Origin: JAPSGM01 sp963777045
Lineage (GTDB): Bacteria > Chloroflexota > Limnocylindria > QHBO01
NCBI GenBank assembly: GCA_963777045.1
Contig: CAVZPD010000015.1
Coordinates: forward strand, 62,001 to 126,000
Direction of reading: 5' to 3'
DNA length: 64,000 bases
Positions 7,709 through 18,144 of the stretch are shown here, in pieces; the first letter of the stretch is position 1; the number at the start of each line of letters is the position of its first letter. The notes under the pieces are model-generated. The model saw nothing but the letters and a program-made list of their open reading frames with translations. It was not told where the DNA came from and made no database searches. The translations under genes were made by a program, and so were the position numbers.

Positions 7709-8776
7709 TCAGGCGAGGACCGAGCGCAGCAGCCCACGAACCTCCTCCGCCCTGCCGCGCAGCCCGCGCACCCGGACGGCGACCCGCTCGCGGCCTCCCG
7801 GGCTCTCGGCCTTCTCCAGCAGTCGCGTCACGCGCTCCGGCTGCAGGCCGTCGAGATCCGTGACCGGCACCGCCAGCAGGTCACAGTAGGAAGCCACCTT
7901 GCGGTCGTACGAGACCCCGACCACCGGCGTGCCCGCCAGCGCGGCCAGGATCACGCCATGGAGCCGGACGCTGACGACGGCCTCCAGCTGCCCGATGCGG
8001 CGGAGCCCGGCGGCGGGGTCCGGGGCAAGCTCCTCGATGGTCGGGGCGATGCCACTTCGCCTCGCATGTTCGGCCGCGGTCGTGGCGATGGCACGGTCGG
8101 CGGCGCCGCCCAGCGTGAGCAGCACGACCGGCCGTTGCCGGGCAGCGGACAGGGCGCCAGCGAGCGCCCCCAGGCCGCGCGCGAGCTCGTCGCCCCGCCC
8201 GCGCTCGCTCGGGGCCGGCCCGCGCACGATGATGCCGATGCCCTCGCGGTCGGCCGGCTCGGGCGGCACATTGAAGATGGCGGGATCCGGAATCTCGGTG
8301 ACCCGCACCGACGCCGCCACGGACCTGGCCAGAAGCCGCGAAGCGGCGTCCCGGACGGTCACGAGCGACGCCAGCCGAAGCACGAGGCCGGTCAGCCGGC
8401 GGCTCCAGGCGTGCCGTATGGGACCGATCCCCACGCCGAGCCAAACGACGCGCGCTCCGCTTGCCCGCGCGGCCAGCGTCCAGACCAGGTAGCTGGGAAT
8501 GACGACCGGCCAGTGGTCGTGGAGCAGACCGCCGCCCGCCACGACCAGCGCGTCACGTCGACGGAGCGCCCGGAGGGCGGCGATGCCGGGCAGCAGACCG
8601 TGCATCGGCACCCGCTCCGCGTCCGGAAAGGCGGGAACGGCGTGGTCGCCACTCGCGACCGTCATGACCTCCAGCGACGTGCCCGCCAGCAGCTGCTCGA
8701 TGCCGGCCAGGATCGCCTCGTCGCCCAGGTTGCCGAACCCCTGGTAGCCGAGCGTCATGACTCCGCGACGCGTCAC
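7709..8776 (-). CDS. csaB: Polysaccharide pyruvyl transferase, CsaB type
   Basis: Expected to add a pyruvyl ketal from phosphoenolpyruvate to a sugar (ManNAc in the known cases) of a wall polymer. The 355-residue length and the motifs fit the CsaB branch: GYQGFGNLGDEAIL at the N-terminus, VVAGGGLLHDHWPVV near residue 80, RDAASRLL in mid-protein, and VVSVRLHGVILAALAGTPV plus VSYDRKVASYC near the C-terminus. GTG 8776 overlaps the stop of the upstream flippase gene (GTGA), so the two are translationally coupled. In Bacillus anthracis and Paenibacillus alvei, CsaB modification creates the ligand bound by SLH domains, and the next genes here (10257-16430) encode SLH-like proteins. The CsaB name rests on motif resemblance, not on a search. 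Confidence 0.82.
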   Translation of the reverse strand: MTRRGVMTLGYQGFGNLGDEAILAGIEQLLAGTSLEVMTVASGDHAVPAFPDAERVPMHGLLPGIAALRALRRRDALVVAGGGLLHDHWPVVIPSYLVWTLAARASGARVVWLGVGIGPIRHAWSRRLTGLVLRLASLVTVRDAASRLLARSVAASVRVTEIPDPAIFNVPPEPADREGIGIIVRGPAPSERGRGDELARGLGALAGALSAARQRPVVLLTLGGAADRAIATTAAEHARRSGIAPTIEELAPDPAAGLRRIGQLEAVVSVRLHGVILAALAGTPVVGVSYDRKVASYCDLLAVPVTDLDGLQPERVTRLLEKAESPGGRERVAVRVRGLRGRAEEVRGLLRSVLA

Positions 8777-10119
8777 GAGATCCCTCGGGCCGCTCGTCGC
8801 GAGCGCCAGGCGCGGCCGGCCGCGGAGACCAGCAGCCGCACGTCGGCGGGGCCAGGAACGAGGGCCCCGAGCGAGCCATCGGTCAGGCGCCGGTAGGCCG
8901 CCAGCAGGACGCTGGCGCTGACCGCGTAGGCCACCAGCGATGCGAGCGCGGCGCCGTCGATCCCGAGTGCCGGAATCAGGATGAAGTCGGCCGCCACCGT
9001 GACCCCCACCGCCACCAGTGCCGCCAGCGACACGAGCCCCGGCCGTCCCCGGCCCTTCAGGTCACCAGCCAGGAGGCGCACCACCGAGAGCGGGATCATG
9101 GCCAGCAGCATGATCCGAATCGTCCCGGCACCGGAGGCGAAGTCGGGACCGAACGCGATGGCCAGGATCGGCTCCGCCAGGAGCGCCAGCGGCAGAGCGC
9201 CGGCAACCACGACCAGGAGCGTCAGGCGCGTGGTCCGCTCCGTGACCTGCGTGGCGCGGACCTCGGCCTGGGCGGACACCTCCGGGAAGAGGAAGGCGGC
9301 AGCGGAGCTGGAGACCTGGGTGATCACCTCGCTGACACGCACCGCGACCAGGTAGATGCCGGCCGACGACAGGTTGAGCAGGGCAGGCACCAGGAGCTGG
9401 TCGAGTCGCAGGTTCAGGAACTGCAGGACGTTGCCGACCTGGCCGCGAAGGCCGAATGCCAGGGCGCTGCGCGTGAAACCGCCGGAGAGGCCGATGGGAA
9501 TGCCGCCCAGCCGTCGCGCCGCCACCATCAGGGCGACCAGCGTGCCGGCCCAGTAGCCGAGCGCCGCCGCAGCAAGGAAGCCGCCTGCCGACCTGCTCAC
9601 CAGCCAGAGGATCGCCGCGGTGAGCAGCAGGGCGCCGAGCGCCTCCACTACCTGGATGGCGATGTAGGTCGACCGCTGGCGCAGCCCCAGGAGGATGCCG
9701 CCGGCAAGCTCGAATGCCAGGACCCCCCCGCCCAGCGCCACCGTGGGGACGAGGATCGAGCCGGCCCGGCCGCCGAGGGCGGACTGGTCGACGGCGAGGG
9801 CGAGCAGCGCCACCACGACCGCCGCCAGCGCGACGGCGATCGTCCCGACCGCCACCGCCTGGCCGACCACCTCCCGTCGCTGCTCCGGGCGCTTGCCGAG
9901 CAGGTACACCGTCGCGATGTTGAGCCCGCCGTTGGCAAGCAGCGCGGCGATGGTGGCGAGCGTCAGTGCGGCGCCGGCGAGGCCCAGCCCATCGGTCCCG
10001 ATCAGGCGTGCGCCGATGACGCTGGTGAGGAAGCCCGCGCCAACCGAGAGGACGCGGACGGCCGTGAGCATAGCCACGGCCGCGCCCAGGGAGGTGCCGC
10101 GCGTTCGATCAGCGTCCAT
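8773..10119 (-). CDS. Polysaccharide flippase (Wzx/MATE-like), second copy
   Basis: Polytopic membrane protein of about 448 residues with some twelve to fourteen hydrophobic segments. It begins SLGAAVAMLTAVRVLSVGAG and includes the GLRGQVGNVLQFLNLRLDQL segment characteristic of oligosaccharide flippases of the MATE/MVF superfamily. It probably exports the lipid-linked chain that its partner CsaB modifies. ATG 10119 is chosen because CATACT (10129-10134) lies 9 nt upstream; a longer frame reaches ATG 10170 but would include that box and a Pro-rich N-terminus without family likeness. The downstream gene is coupled by a 4-bp overlap. Divergent from the first SLH-protein gene, 137 bp away. Confidence 0.8.
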   Translation of the reverse strand: MDADRTRGTSLGAAVAMLTAVRVLSVGAGFLTSVIGARLIGTDGLGLAGAALTLATIAALLANGGLNIATVYLLGKRPEQRREVVGQAVAVGTIAVALAAVVVALLALAVDQSALGGRAGSILVPTVALGGGVLAFELAGGILLGLRQRSTYIAIQVVEALGALLLTAAILWLVSRSAGGFLAAAALGYWAGTLVALMVAARRLGGIPIGLSGGFTRSALAFGLRGQVGNVLQFLNLRLDQLLVPALLNLSSAGIYLVAVRVSEVITQVSSSAAAFLFPEVSAQAEVRATQVTERTTRLTLLVVVAGALPLALLAEPILAIAFGPDFASGAGTIRIMLLAMIPLSVVRLLAGDLKGRGRPGLVSLAALVAVGVTVAADFILIPALGIDGAALASLVAYAVSASVLLAAYRRLTDGSLGALVPGPADVRLLVSAAGRAWRSRRAARGIS

Positions 10120-10128
10120 TGGTGGGGG

Positions 10129-10134
10129 AGTATG
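10129..10134 (-). promoter_or_regulatory. -10 box of the flippase-csaB operon
   Basis: CATACT, 9 nt before ATG 10119; it decides the start codon. Confidence 0.45.
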
Positions 10135-10243
10135 CGGGCCGCGACGCGCCATCGTCAGCGGCTCCGCCATGCCCCCTCGCGGGGAGCAAAGGATCAGGGC
10201 CGGCTGGTACGCAATGATGTGACACGAACTTGGTTTGCCGGCC

Positions 10244-10249
10244 CATAAT
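10244..10249 (+). promoter_or_regulatory. -10 box of the first SLH-protein gene
   Basis: CATAAT, 7 nt before ATG 10257. It faces the flippase-csaB promoter about 110 bp away, so polymer modification and the SLH proteins share one intergenic control region. Confidence 0.5.
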
Positions 10250-10256
10250 CGGGCGC

Positions 10257-11985
10257 ATGCATGTCGCGACGCTGCCGCTCCCGTCGATCATGCGGGGGGT
10301 CCTTTCCAGGCTTTCCGCCGTCCTGGCCGCCCTCGCTCTCCTGCTCTCCACGGCGCCTGGCGCCGCGCTGGCGACGCCCCAGGCGCCGCCCGCTGCTCCG
10401 GCCGGGGAGGCTGTCGTTGGGGGCCTGATTCCGGGCCAGCTGCAGCCCCGACTGGTGACCGGCGGTCTGGCTTCACCGCTCTACGTGACCAACGCCGGAG
10501 ACGGCAGCGGGCGGCTCTTCGTGGTGGAGCAGGCGGGGCGCATCCGGGTGGTGAAGAACGGCGCGCTGCAGTCTGGCTACTTCCTTGACATCCATACCAG
10601 GGTGGCGAGCGGCGGCGAGCGCGGGCTGCTGGGCCTCGCCTTCGACCCCGCATTCGCGAGCAACGGCAAGCTCTTCGTCTACTACACCTCAGACGGGAAC
10701 AATGGTGACGGGGCGAGCCCGGGCGACATCGTCATCGCCGAGTACACCGCGTCTGCGGGCCATGCCTCGGCGTCCGCCTCGACCGAGAAGGTGCTGCTGA
10801 CCATTGACCACAGCACGCACTCGAACCACAACGGCGGCATGCTCGCCTTCGGGACCGATGGCTACCTGTACGCCGGCACCGGCGACGGAGGCGGGTCGGG
10901 CGACCCCGACGAAAACGGACAGAAGACGACGACGCTGCTGGGCAAGATACTCCGCATCGACCCCGACCTCGCCGGCAGCTATACGATCCCCGGCGGAAAC
11001 CCGTTCGGCAACGCGGTCTGGGCCTACGGCCTGCGCAACCCGTGGCGCTTCAGCTTCGACCCGATGGCCGGCACGATCTGGATCGCCGACGTCGGGCAGA
11101 GCGCCTACGAGGAGGTCAACCGTCAGCCGGCTTCGACGGCCGCGGTGAATTACGGCTGGGACTGCCGCGAGGGCTTCCATGCCTATGAATCGACCGGGTG
11201 CAGCGGTACCTACACCCAGCCACTCCTCGAGTACTCCCACGCGTTCGGCTGCTCCATCACCGGCGGCTTCGTGTACCGCGGCTCGCTCTTCGACGACTTC
11301 GTCGGCAACTACGTGTACGGGGACTACTGCTCGGGGCGGCTGTGGAGCGTGACCTCGGGGGGGAGCACGCCGATCTACCACGGCCAGACCGGCGTGAACA
11401 TCAGCTCGTTCGGCCTCGGGGAGGACGGCGAGATCTACATGACCGATCTGAACGGTCGCCTCTACTGGATCGTTGCGCCGCAGTTCCTCGATGTCGCCAG
11501 CTCCAGCTTCCTCTTCGACATCACCTGGCTGGCCGACTCGGGGATCACCGCAGGATGTGGCGGCGACAAGTTCTGCCCGGACGCAACCGTCTCCCGCGGG
11601 CAGATGGCGGCGTTCCTATCGCGTGCGCTCAAGCTGCCGGCCACCGCCACCGACTACTTCACCGATGACGAGTCGAGCCCATTCGAGGGCGACATCAACA
11701 GGCTGGCGGCCGCCGGTGTCACCGGTGGCTGCTCCGCCAGCTCCTTCTGCCCCGACGATCCGGTCCGGCGCGACCAGATGGCCTCGTTCCTATCCCGCGC
11801 GCTGGCGCTGCCAACCGACTACCAGCGATCCGTTCAGCGACGATGAAGGGAACATTCACGAGGGCAACATCAACCGGCTGGCCGCCGCCGGCATCACCGG
11901 CGGCTGCGCGCCCGGCAAGTTCTGCCCATCGGGCCTGGTGACGCGCGGGCAGATGGCGGCCTTCCTGCATCGGGCCTTCGGGTAG
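10257..11985 (+). CDS. Secreted glucose/sorbosone dehydrogenase-like protein with three SLH-like repeats (frameshifted)
   Basis: Signal peptide (hydrophobic core LSAVLAALALLLS), then a six-bladed propeller of the PQQ-type glucose/sorbosone dehydrogenase family: RLFVVEQAGRIRVV, ERGLLGLAFDPAF, the active-site-type SNHNGGMLAFG, LLGKILRIDPD, LRNPWRFSFDP and VNYGWDCREG. It would oxidise a sugar outside the cell if PQQ is bound. The C-terminal part carries SLH-like repeats (DITWLADSGITAGC and DINRLAAAGVTGGC types). The reading frame breaks at about 11820 and stops at 11844-11846. Dropping one base there restores LPTDTSDPFSDDEG and a complete third repeat ending at 11985, giving about 575 residues. 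An alternative start is ATG 10290; 10257 is preferred for its CATAAT box. Confidence 0.8.
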
Positions 11986-11991
11986 CGCCTG

Positions 11992-13227
11992 ATGACCCGT
12001 CGTCTGCTGCCGACGCTGCTGACCCTGGTCCTGGTGGGGGGCGCCTGGGCGGGCCTTGCCGCCGGCCCCGCCGCCGCCGCCACCGAGAAGCTGCCGGACC
12101 TTCGCATGCAGCCGCTGACCAGCGTCCGCATCACGGTGGAGGGCGGACGACGGCTCCTGCGCTTCACGGCCATCATGTCGAACCTGGGCGTGGGCCACTT
12201 CGAGGTCCACGCGTTTCGCCCCAGCACGTCGGCGGCGTGGTCGGTCAACCAGGTCATCTTCGACGATGCCGGCGGAAGCCACGAGGCGCCCACCGACACC
12301 ACCCTCGTCTTCGCCGGCGACGGCCACGACCACTGGCACGTCCGCGACATGATGTTCTACGACCTGTGGGGCCCTGGTGGCACCTATCGTGAGGAGAAGA
12401 TCGGCTTCTGCTTCCTGGACACGACGCCCATCAACCTGGGCCTGCCCGGCGCCCGCCAGGCCTCGTACTACCGGGAGACCTCATGCGAGGAGAACCTGGA
12501 CTACCGCACCGGGATCTCCATCGGCTGGGGCGACAACTACCCCTGGCACTTCGCCTACCAGTGGGTCGACATCACCGGCATCACGCCGGGGACCTACTAC
12601 CTGCGATCGATCGTGGACCCGCTGGACGACTTCGCGGAGACGAACGACGAGAACAACTGCGCCTGGGTTCGGCTCGCCATTCCCGCGAGCGGGAACCCGA
12701 CGGTGCTCGGCAGCGGTTCGACCTGTATCGACGACATCTCGGGGACTCCGTTCGCGGGGGACATCGGCTGGCTCTACGACCAGGGGCTCACCGCCGGCTG
12801 CCGCGTCATGCTGTTCTGCACCGATGATCCGGTCTCGCGCGGGCAGATGGCCGCCTTCCTGGACCGGGCCATGAGCCTCCCAGCAACCAATACCGACTTC
12901 TTCACCGATGACGCCTCGAGCATCTTCGAGGGGAACATCAACCGCCTCGCCGCCGCCGGCATCACGGGCGGCTGCAGCCCCGGCGCCTTCTGCCCGGGCC
13001 AGGAGGTGACGCGCGGCCAGATGGCGGCATTCGTCGTCCGCGCGCTCGACCTGCCGCCCACCAGTGCGGACTTCTTCACCGATGACGACGCGAGCATCTT
13101 CGAAGGCGATATCAACCGCCTCGCCGCCGCAGGTATCACCGGCGGCTGTGCCGCCGACAGGTACTGCCCGAGCCAGCGCGTCACGCGCGGCCAGATGGCT
13201 GCCTTCCTGCATCGGGCCTTTGGCTGA
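11992..13227 (+). CDS. Secreted lysyl oxidase-like protein with three SLH-like repeats
   Basis: 411 residues. An N-terminal signal peptide (about 1-29, ending GPAAAA) is followed by a lysyl oxidase-like domain. The histidine cluster GHDHWHVRDMMFYDL near residue 110 resembles the copper-binding site of the family. ISIGWGDNYPWHFAYQW, ITGITPGTYYLRSIVDP and the closing ETNDENNC match the conserved C-terminal half. Known family members oxidatively deaminate primary amines and can cross-link proteins. From about residue 245 come three repeats of the DINRLAAAGITGGC...CP...TRGQMAAFL type. The gene starts 6 bp after the repaired end of the previous gene, so an operon is likely. Catalytic activity is inferred; the tyrosine that forms the quinone cofactor was not identified. 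Confidence 0.8.
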   Translation: MTRRLLPTLLTLVLVGGAWAGLAAGPAAAATEKLPDLRMQPLTSVRITVEGGRRLLRFTAIMSNLGVGHFEVHAFRPSTSAAWSVNQVIFDDAGGSHEAPTDTTLVFAGDGHDHWHVRDMMFYDLWGPGGTYREEKIGFCFLDTTPINLGLPGARQASYYRETSCEENLDYRTGISIGWGDNYPWHFAYQWVDITGITPGTYYLRSIVDPLDDFAETNDENNCAWVRLAIPASGNPTVLGSGSTCIDDISGTPFAGDIGWLYDQGLTAGCRVMLFCTDDPVSRGQMAAFLDRAMSLPATNTDFFTDDASSIFEGNINRLAAAGITGGCSPGAFCPGQEVTRGQMAAFVVRALDLPPTSADFFTDDDASIFEGDINRLAAAGITGGCAADRYCPSQRVTRGQMAAFLHRAFG

Positions 13228-13236
13228 GGCGGTCTG

Positions 13237-14811
13237 ATGAAACCGCTGGCCCCCCTGCTGGTGCTGCTGCTCCTGATGGGGATGGCGGACATCGTGAGCG
13301 GACGCCCGGCGCAATCGCAGTCGACCGTGCTGGCCGATGGCCCGTGCGCCGGATTCGCGCAGCAGATCCGGCTGCCTGGCGGTCTGATCGGCTGCAGCCA
13401 CGGGCCGGACCCGGTGCCGGCGGGCGTCGAGATCGTGCGTGCGCCGACGATCGCCGAGCTTCGCGTGCGAGCCGAGGCAGCGGCGTCGCCCATGGAAGGG
13501 GGACAGGTTTCCGGAGGCGCGGCGGCCGCGGGCAGCGTCCCCTGCATCGGCGACGGCGTATCGGGCAGGCGCGTCGAGGCGATCTACGCCTACGAGGAGA
13601 CGGCGGTCAGCGCGTATGCCGAGGTCGCCCCCATGATCCGGGCCTGGGCCGGCGCTGCCGATGCGGTGTTCGACGCCAGCGCGGCCAAGACCGGCGGGTC
13701 GCGCCACCTGCGCTGGCTGCACGACGCGAGCTGCCAGCCGGTGGTTCACGAGGCGGCGATCACGTCGGCGGCCATCGGGAATATCGAGAGCATGGCCGAC
13801 GAGCTGTACACGCAGGGATTCACGCGCAGTGACCGGCGCTACGTCGTCTGGGTCGATACCCCATCGCTGGCGATCTGCGGCGTCGCCATGAACACGGTGG
13901 ACGACCGGCCGGGGCAGGAGAACATCCTCAACGGCAACCCCGAAGCGGGCTTTGGCCTGTTTGCGCGCATCGATCGCCAGTGCTGGGGCCTGTCCGCACC
14001 GCAGCTGTCGGTCGAGGCGCACGAGATCAGCCACACGCTCGGCTCTGTGCAGCCATCGGCGCCGAACAGCTCCAGCACCGCGGCCTTCTTCTTCGGCCAC
14101 TGCATCGACGAGTGGGACACCATGTGCTACGCGGACGGCTCGCCCAAGGCGCTCGTCTACCGCTGCCCGGCCGACCAGGAGCGCGTCTTCGACTGCCAGA
14201 ACAACGACTACTTCAGCACGAACCCGCCGCCGGGCAGCTACCTGGCGACCCACTGGAACACGGCGAACAGCAGCTTCCTGGTGCGAGTCGACCCGGTCGC
14301 CGGTTTCCTGGACCTGGCAGGGTCACCCTTCGGCGGGGACATCGCATGGCTGGCGAACTCAGGCGTCACGCGCGGCTGCAAGGCGAACCAGGAGAGCTTC
14401 TGCCCCAAAGGCACCGTGACCCGCGAGCAGATGGCTGCCTTCCTCTCGCGGGCGCTGGCGCTGCCGGCGACCGCCGGCGACTACTTCGCCGATGACGGGG
14501 CCTCCCTCTTCGAGGCCGATATCAACCGGCTGGCTGCCTCCGGCATCACGCGGGGCTGCACTGCCACCTCGTTCTGCCCCGACGCGACGATCACCCGCGG
14601 CCAGATGGCGGCATTCCTCTCGCGAGCCTTGTCGTTGGCCACTACCTCGAACGACTACTTCACCGATGACGAGACGTCCATCTTCGAAGGTGAGATCAAT
14701 CGCCTGGCCGCCGCGGGCATCACCGGCGGCTGCACCGCGACCACTTTTTGTCCAGCCGTCCTGGTGACACGGGAGCAGATGGCGGCCTTCCTCCGCCGGG
14801 CCCTTCAGTGA
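13237..14811 (+). CDS. Secreted metzincin-like metalloprotease with three SLH-like repeats
   Basis: 524 residues with an N-terminal signal peptide (LLVLLLLMGMADIVSG). Near residue 262 the zinc motif HEISHTLGSVQ appears, followed by HCIDEWDTMCY, which has the spacing and Met-turn look of metzincins. The usual third ligand in HExxHxxGxxH is not at its normal place; the later FGHC histidine may substitute. Several paired cysteines suggest disulfides. The last ~170 residues are three SLH-like repeats (AWLANSGVTRGC, NRLAASGITRGC, NRLAAAGITGGC). It is 9 bp downstream of the lysyl oxidase-like gene, in the same operon. Likely a surface-held peptidase; substrate unknown. Confidence 0.75.
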   Translation: MKPLAPLLVLLLLMGMADIVSGRPAQSQSTVLADGPCAGFAQQIRLPGGLIGCSHGPDPVPAGVEIVRAPTIAELRVRAEAAASPMEGGQVSGGAAAAGSVPCIGDGVSGRRVEAIYAYEETAVSAYAEVAPMIRAWAGAADAVFDASAAKTGGSRHLRWLHDASCQPVVHEAAITSAAIGNIESMADELYTQGFTRSDRRYVVWVDTPSLAICGVAMNTVDDRPGQENILNGNPEAGFGLFARIDRQCWGLSAPQLSVEAHEISHTLGSVQPSAPNSSSTAAFFFGHCIDEWDTMCYADGSPKALVYRCPADQERVFDCQNNDYFSTNPPPGSYLATHWNTANSSFLVRVDPVAGFLDLAGSPFGGDIAWLANSGVTRGCKANQESFCPKGTVTREQMAAFLSRALALPATAGDYFADDGASLFEADINRLAASGITRGCTATSFCPDATITRGQMAAFLSRALSLATTSNDYFTDDETSIFEGEINRLAAAGITGGCTATTFCPAVLVTREQMAAFLRRALQ

Positions 14812-14862
14812 GAACCACGCGCGGCGCGGAATCGGGCACAAGGATCCAAAGAGAGGAGATCA

Positions 14863-15621
14863 ATGCAGATAGGCATGCAGCGTCGCACCGCCGTCCTCGC
14901 CATCGTCATCACGGTTGCCATCCTGCTACCGGTGGGGGTGGCACTGGCGAGCCACCAGTTCGGTGACGTGCCGGACAGCAACACGTTCCATGGCGACATC
15001 TCGGCGATTGCGGACGCCGGCGTGACGGGGGGCTGCGGGGGTGGAAACTACTGCCCTGACGAGAACGTGACGCGCGAGCAGATGGCCGCCTTCATGAACC
15101 GCCTCGGAGCACTCGCGCCGGGCAAGGCGCCGGTCGTCAACGCGGCGAAGCTGCAGGGCAAGGGCGCCGCAGCGTTCATGCCGTTCGGTGCCAATGCTCC
15201 CGTGGGCAGCGTCCAGTTCGGTTCATGGGCGGTCGCCGCCTCCGCGAACTTCCCCGGCGTGACGAGCATCTCTTTCGCGGTCCCGGCCTCGAAGGTTCCG
15301 AACGTCCAGGTCGTGCAGTTCGGAGCAGCGCCCACGAGCGCGTGCCCGGGCAGCGCGGCGGCGCCGACCGCCAAATCTGGCTACCTGTGCATCTACGTCG
15401 GCTGGAACAGGCAGCAGGCCGGTCATCCGGAGCTGGTCCAGTTCTATGACCCGACAAGCGGCTACACCGGCGGATCCCGCTTCGGCACGGTGGTCCACAT
15501 CACCGATTCGACCGGGGACGCCGACCAGGTCGCGGAGGCGGCCGGGACATGGGCACTCACCACGTCCGCGACTGCGGCGGTCCCTGCCCCGGACGGAGGA
15601 ACGCGGGGAGCGGCACGTTGA
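14863..15621 (+). CDS. Small secreted protein with one SLH-like repeat
   Basis: 252 residues. A signal peptide (VLAIVITVAILLPVGVALA) precedes one SLH-like repeat, FGDVPDSNTFHGDISAIADAGVTGGC...YCPDENVTREQ, written here only in part. The remaining ~150 residues are Ala/Gly/Ser-rich beta-type sequence with two cysteines (SACPGSA, YLCIYVG) and no known family. A good Shine-Dalgarno (GAGAGGAG at about 14850) stands before ATG 14863. A second Met five codons in is possible. It continues the run of SLH genes but with its own leader, so it may be separately expressed. It could be a structural or pilus-like surface component. Confidence 0.72.
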   Translation: MQIGMQRRTAVLAIVITVAILLPVGVALASHQFGDVPDSNTFHGDISAIADAGVTGGCGGGNYCPDENVTREQMAAFMNRLGALAPGKAPVVNAAKLQGKGAAAFMPFGANAPVGSVQFGSWAVAASANFPGVTSISFAVPASKVPNVQVVQFGAAPTSACPGSAAAPTAKSGYLCIYVGWNRQQAGHPELVQFYDPTSGYTGGSRFGTVVHITDSTGDADQVAEAAGTWALTTSATAAVPAPDGGTRGAAR

Positions 15622-15729
15622 GTTGCCTGCGCTGCCACCGTCGAATGCGGCGCACCGCGAACGCGCGGGATGGACCAGTTCCCGCAGTGCATGCAGTTCG
15701 TCGAAGACTATTGGGGGATGGAGGATCAA

Positions 15730-16430
15730 ATGCGCAAGCTCTCACGTCGCATGACGATCATCGTGGCCAGCGCGACGTTCGCGATCGGTATCCCGCTCGG
15801 CGTCGTCATCGCCGGGGCCTCATTCACCGATGTCCCACCAAGCAATCCCTTCTACAACGACATCAGCGCTCTTGCGAATTCGGGAGTCACCGGCGGTTGC
15901 GGTGGTGGCAACTTCTGCCCGAAGGACAACGTCACCCGCGAGCAGATGGCGGCCTTCCTGAACCGCCTCGGCGCGCTGCAGGCCGGCAAGACCCCGGTCG
16001 TCAACGCCGACAAGGTGGACGGCCTGCAGGCCAACGAGCTCATTCGTGTGGCGGGCGACTACCAGATAGTGAATACGGGGACGTCACCGAGCGTCGGCAT
16101 CCCTAGTTCAGTCACAGCGCCAATTGCGGGCGGATGCCTGACCGTCTTACGTTTAAGTCGTGAGCTCAACGGAGCGCGATCACGTCGCTGGGACATCACG
16201 ATGACCCTCGATGGCTCCGTCGTGACCCCTGCCATGGTCTTGGTGTTCGTCGCCACGGCGGACATCGTCGGCGATCCAGGCGCCAGGCCTCGATCAGCAC
16301 CTGCTGCGGTACAGCGGGGGCCCATACACTCGTCTACACCGTCACTGCCTTCGGGGTGATGGGTCGACTCGACTGCGACATCTTCATCATGTCGCTGTTC
16401 ACACGGCTCGAGACAACGGCGGTGCCATAA
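15730..16430 (+). CDS. Small secreted protein with one SLH-like repeat (frameshifted)
   Basis: ATG 15730 follows GGAGGATCAA, a clear ribosome-binding site. A signal peptide and one SLH-like repeat (DISALANSGVTGGC, NFCPKDNVTREQMAAFL) are followed by ALQAGKTPVVNADKVDGLQ, a link also seen in the neighbouring paralogue. The C-terminal domain starts VTAPIAGGCLTVLRL and MTLDGSVVTPAM. The frame as given ends at 16359 in low-complexity sequence. Shifting by one base at about 16285 gives STCCGTAGAHTLVYTVTAFG, then DIFIMSLFTRLETTAVP and a stop at 16428-16430, which looks like the genuine end. One base appears to be missing. Confidence 0.62.
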
Positions 16431-16501
16431 CGGCACTCGATGCGGCCCCTATGTCTGGCGAACGCCCCGTAGCAGGCCCCAGTGAGGGCGCCTGGGCCGT
16501 C

Positions 16502-16507
16502 TACACT
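16502..16507 (+). promoter_or_regulatory. -10 box of serA
   Basis: TACACT, 10 nt before ATG 16518. The same hexamer precedes the tRNA gene and several other genes. Confidence 0.5.
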
Positions 16508-16517
16508 CGGGCCATTC

Positions 16518-18118
<1,601 letters not shown>

Positions 18119-18144
18119 GCTCGCCGGAAGCCGACCCGGGCGGC

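Noticed and set aside
8773..10119. Flippase as a virulence factor MviN/MurJ for peptidoglycan
   Set aside because: Its coupling to csaB and the absence of cell-wall genes favour a polysaccharide flippase; MurJ hallmarks were not seen.
10257..11846. Dehydrogenase-like protein truly ending after two repeats
   Set aside because: A complete third repeat follows in the next frame, as in both sister proteins, so a one-base error is more likely.
12481..14253. 590-codon minus frame across the SLH operon
   Set aside because: Antisense of two well-supported secreted proteins; composition is typical of GC-rich shadow frames.
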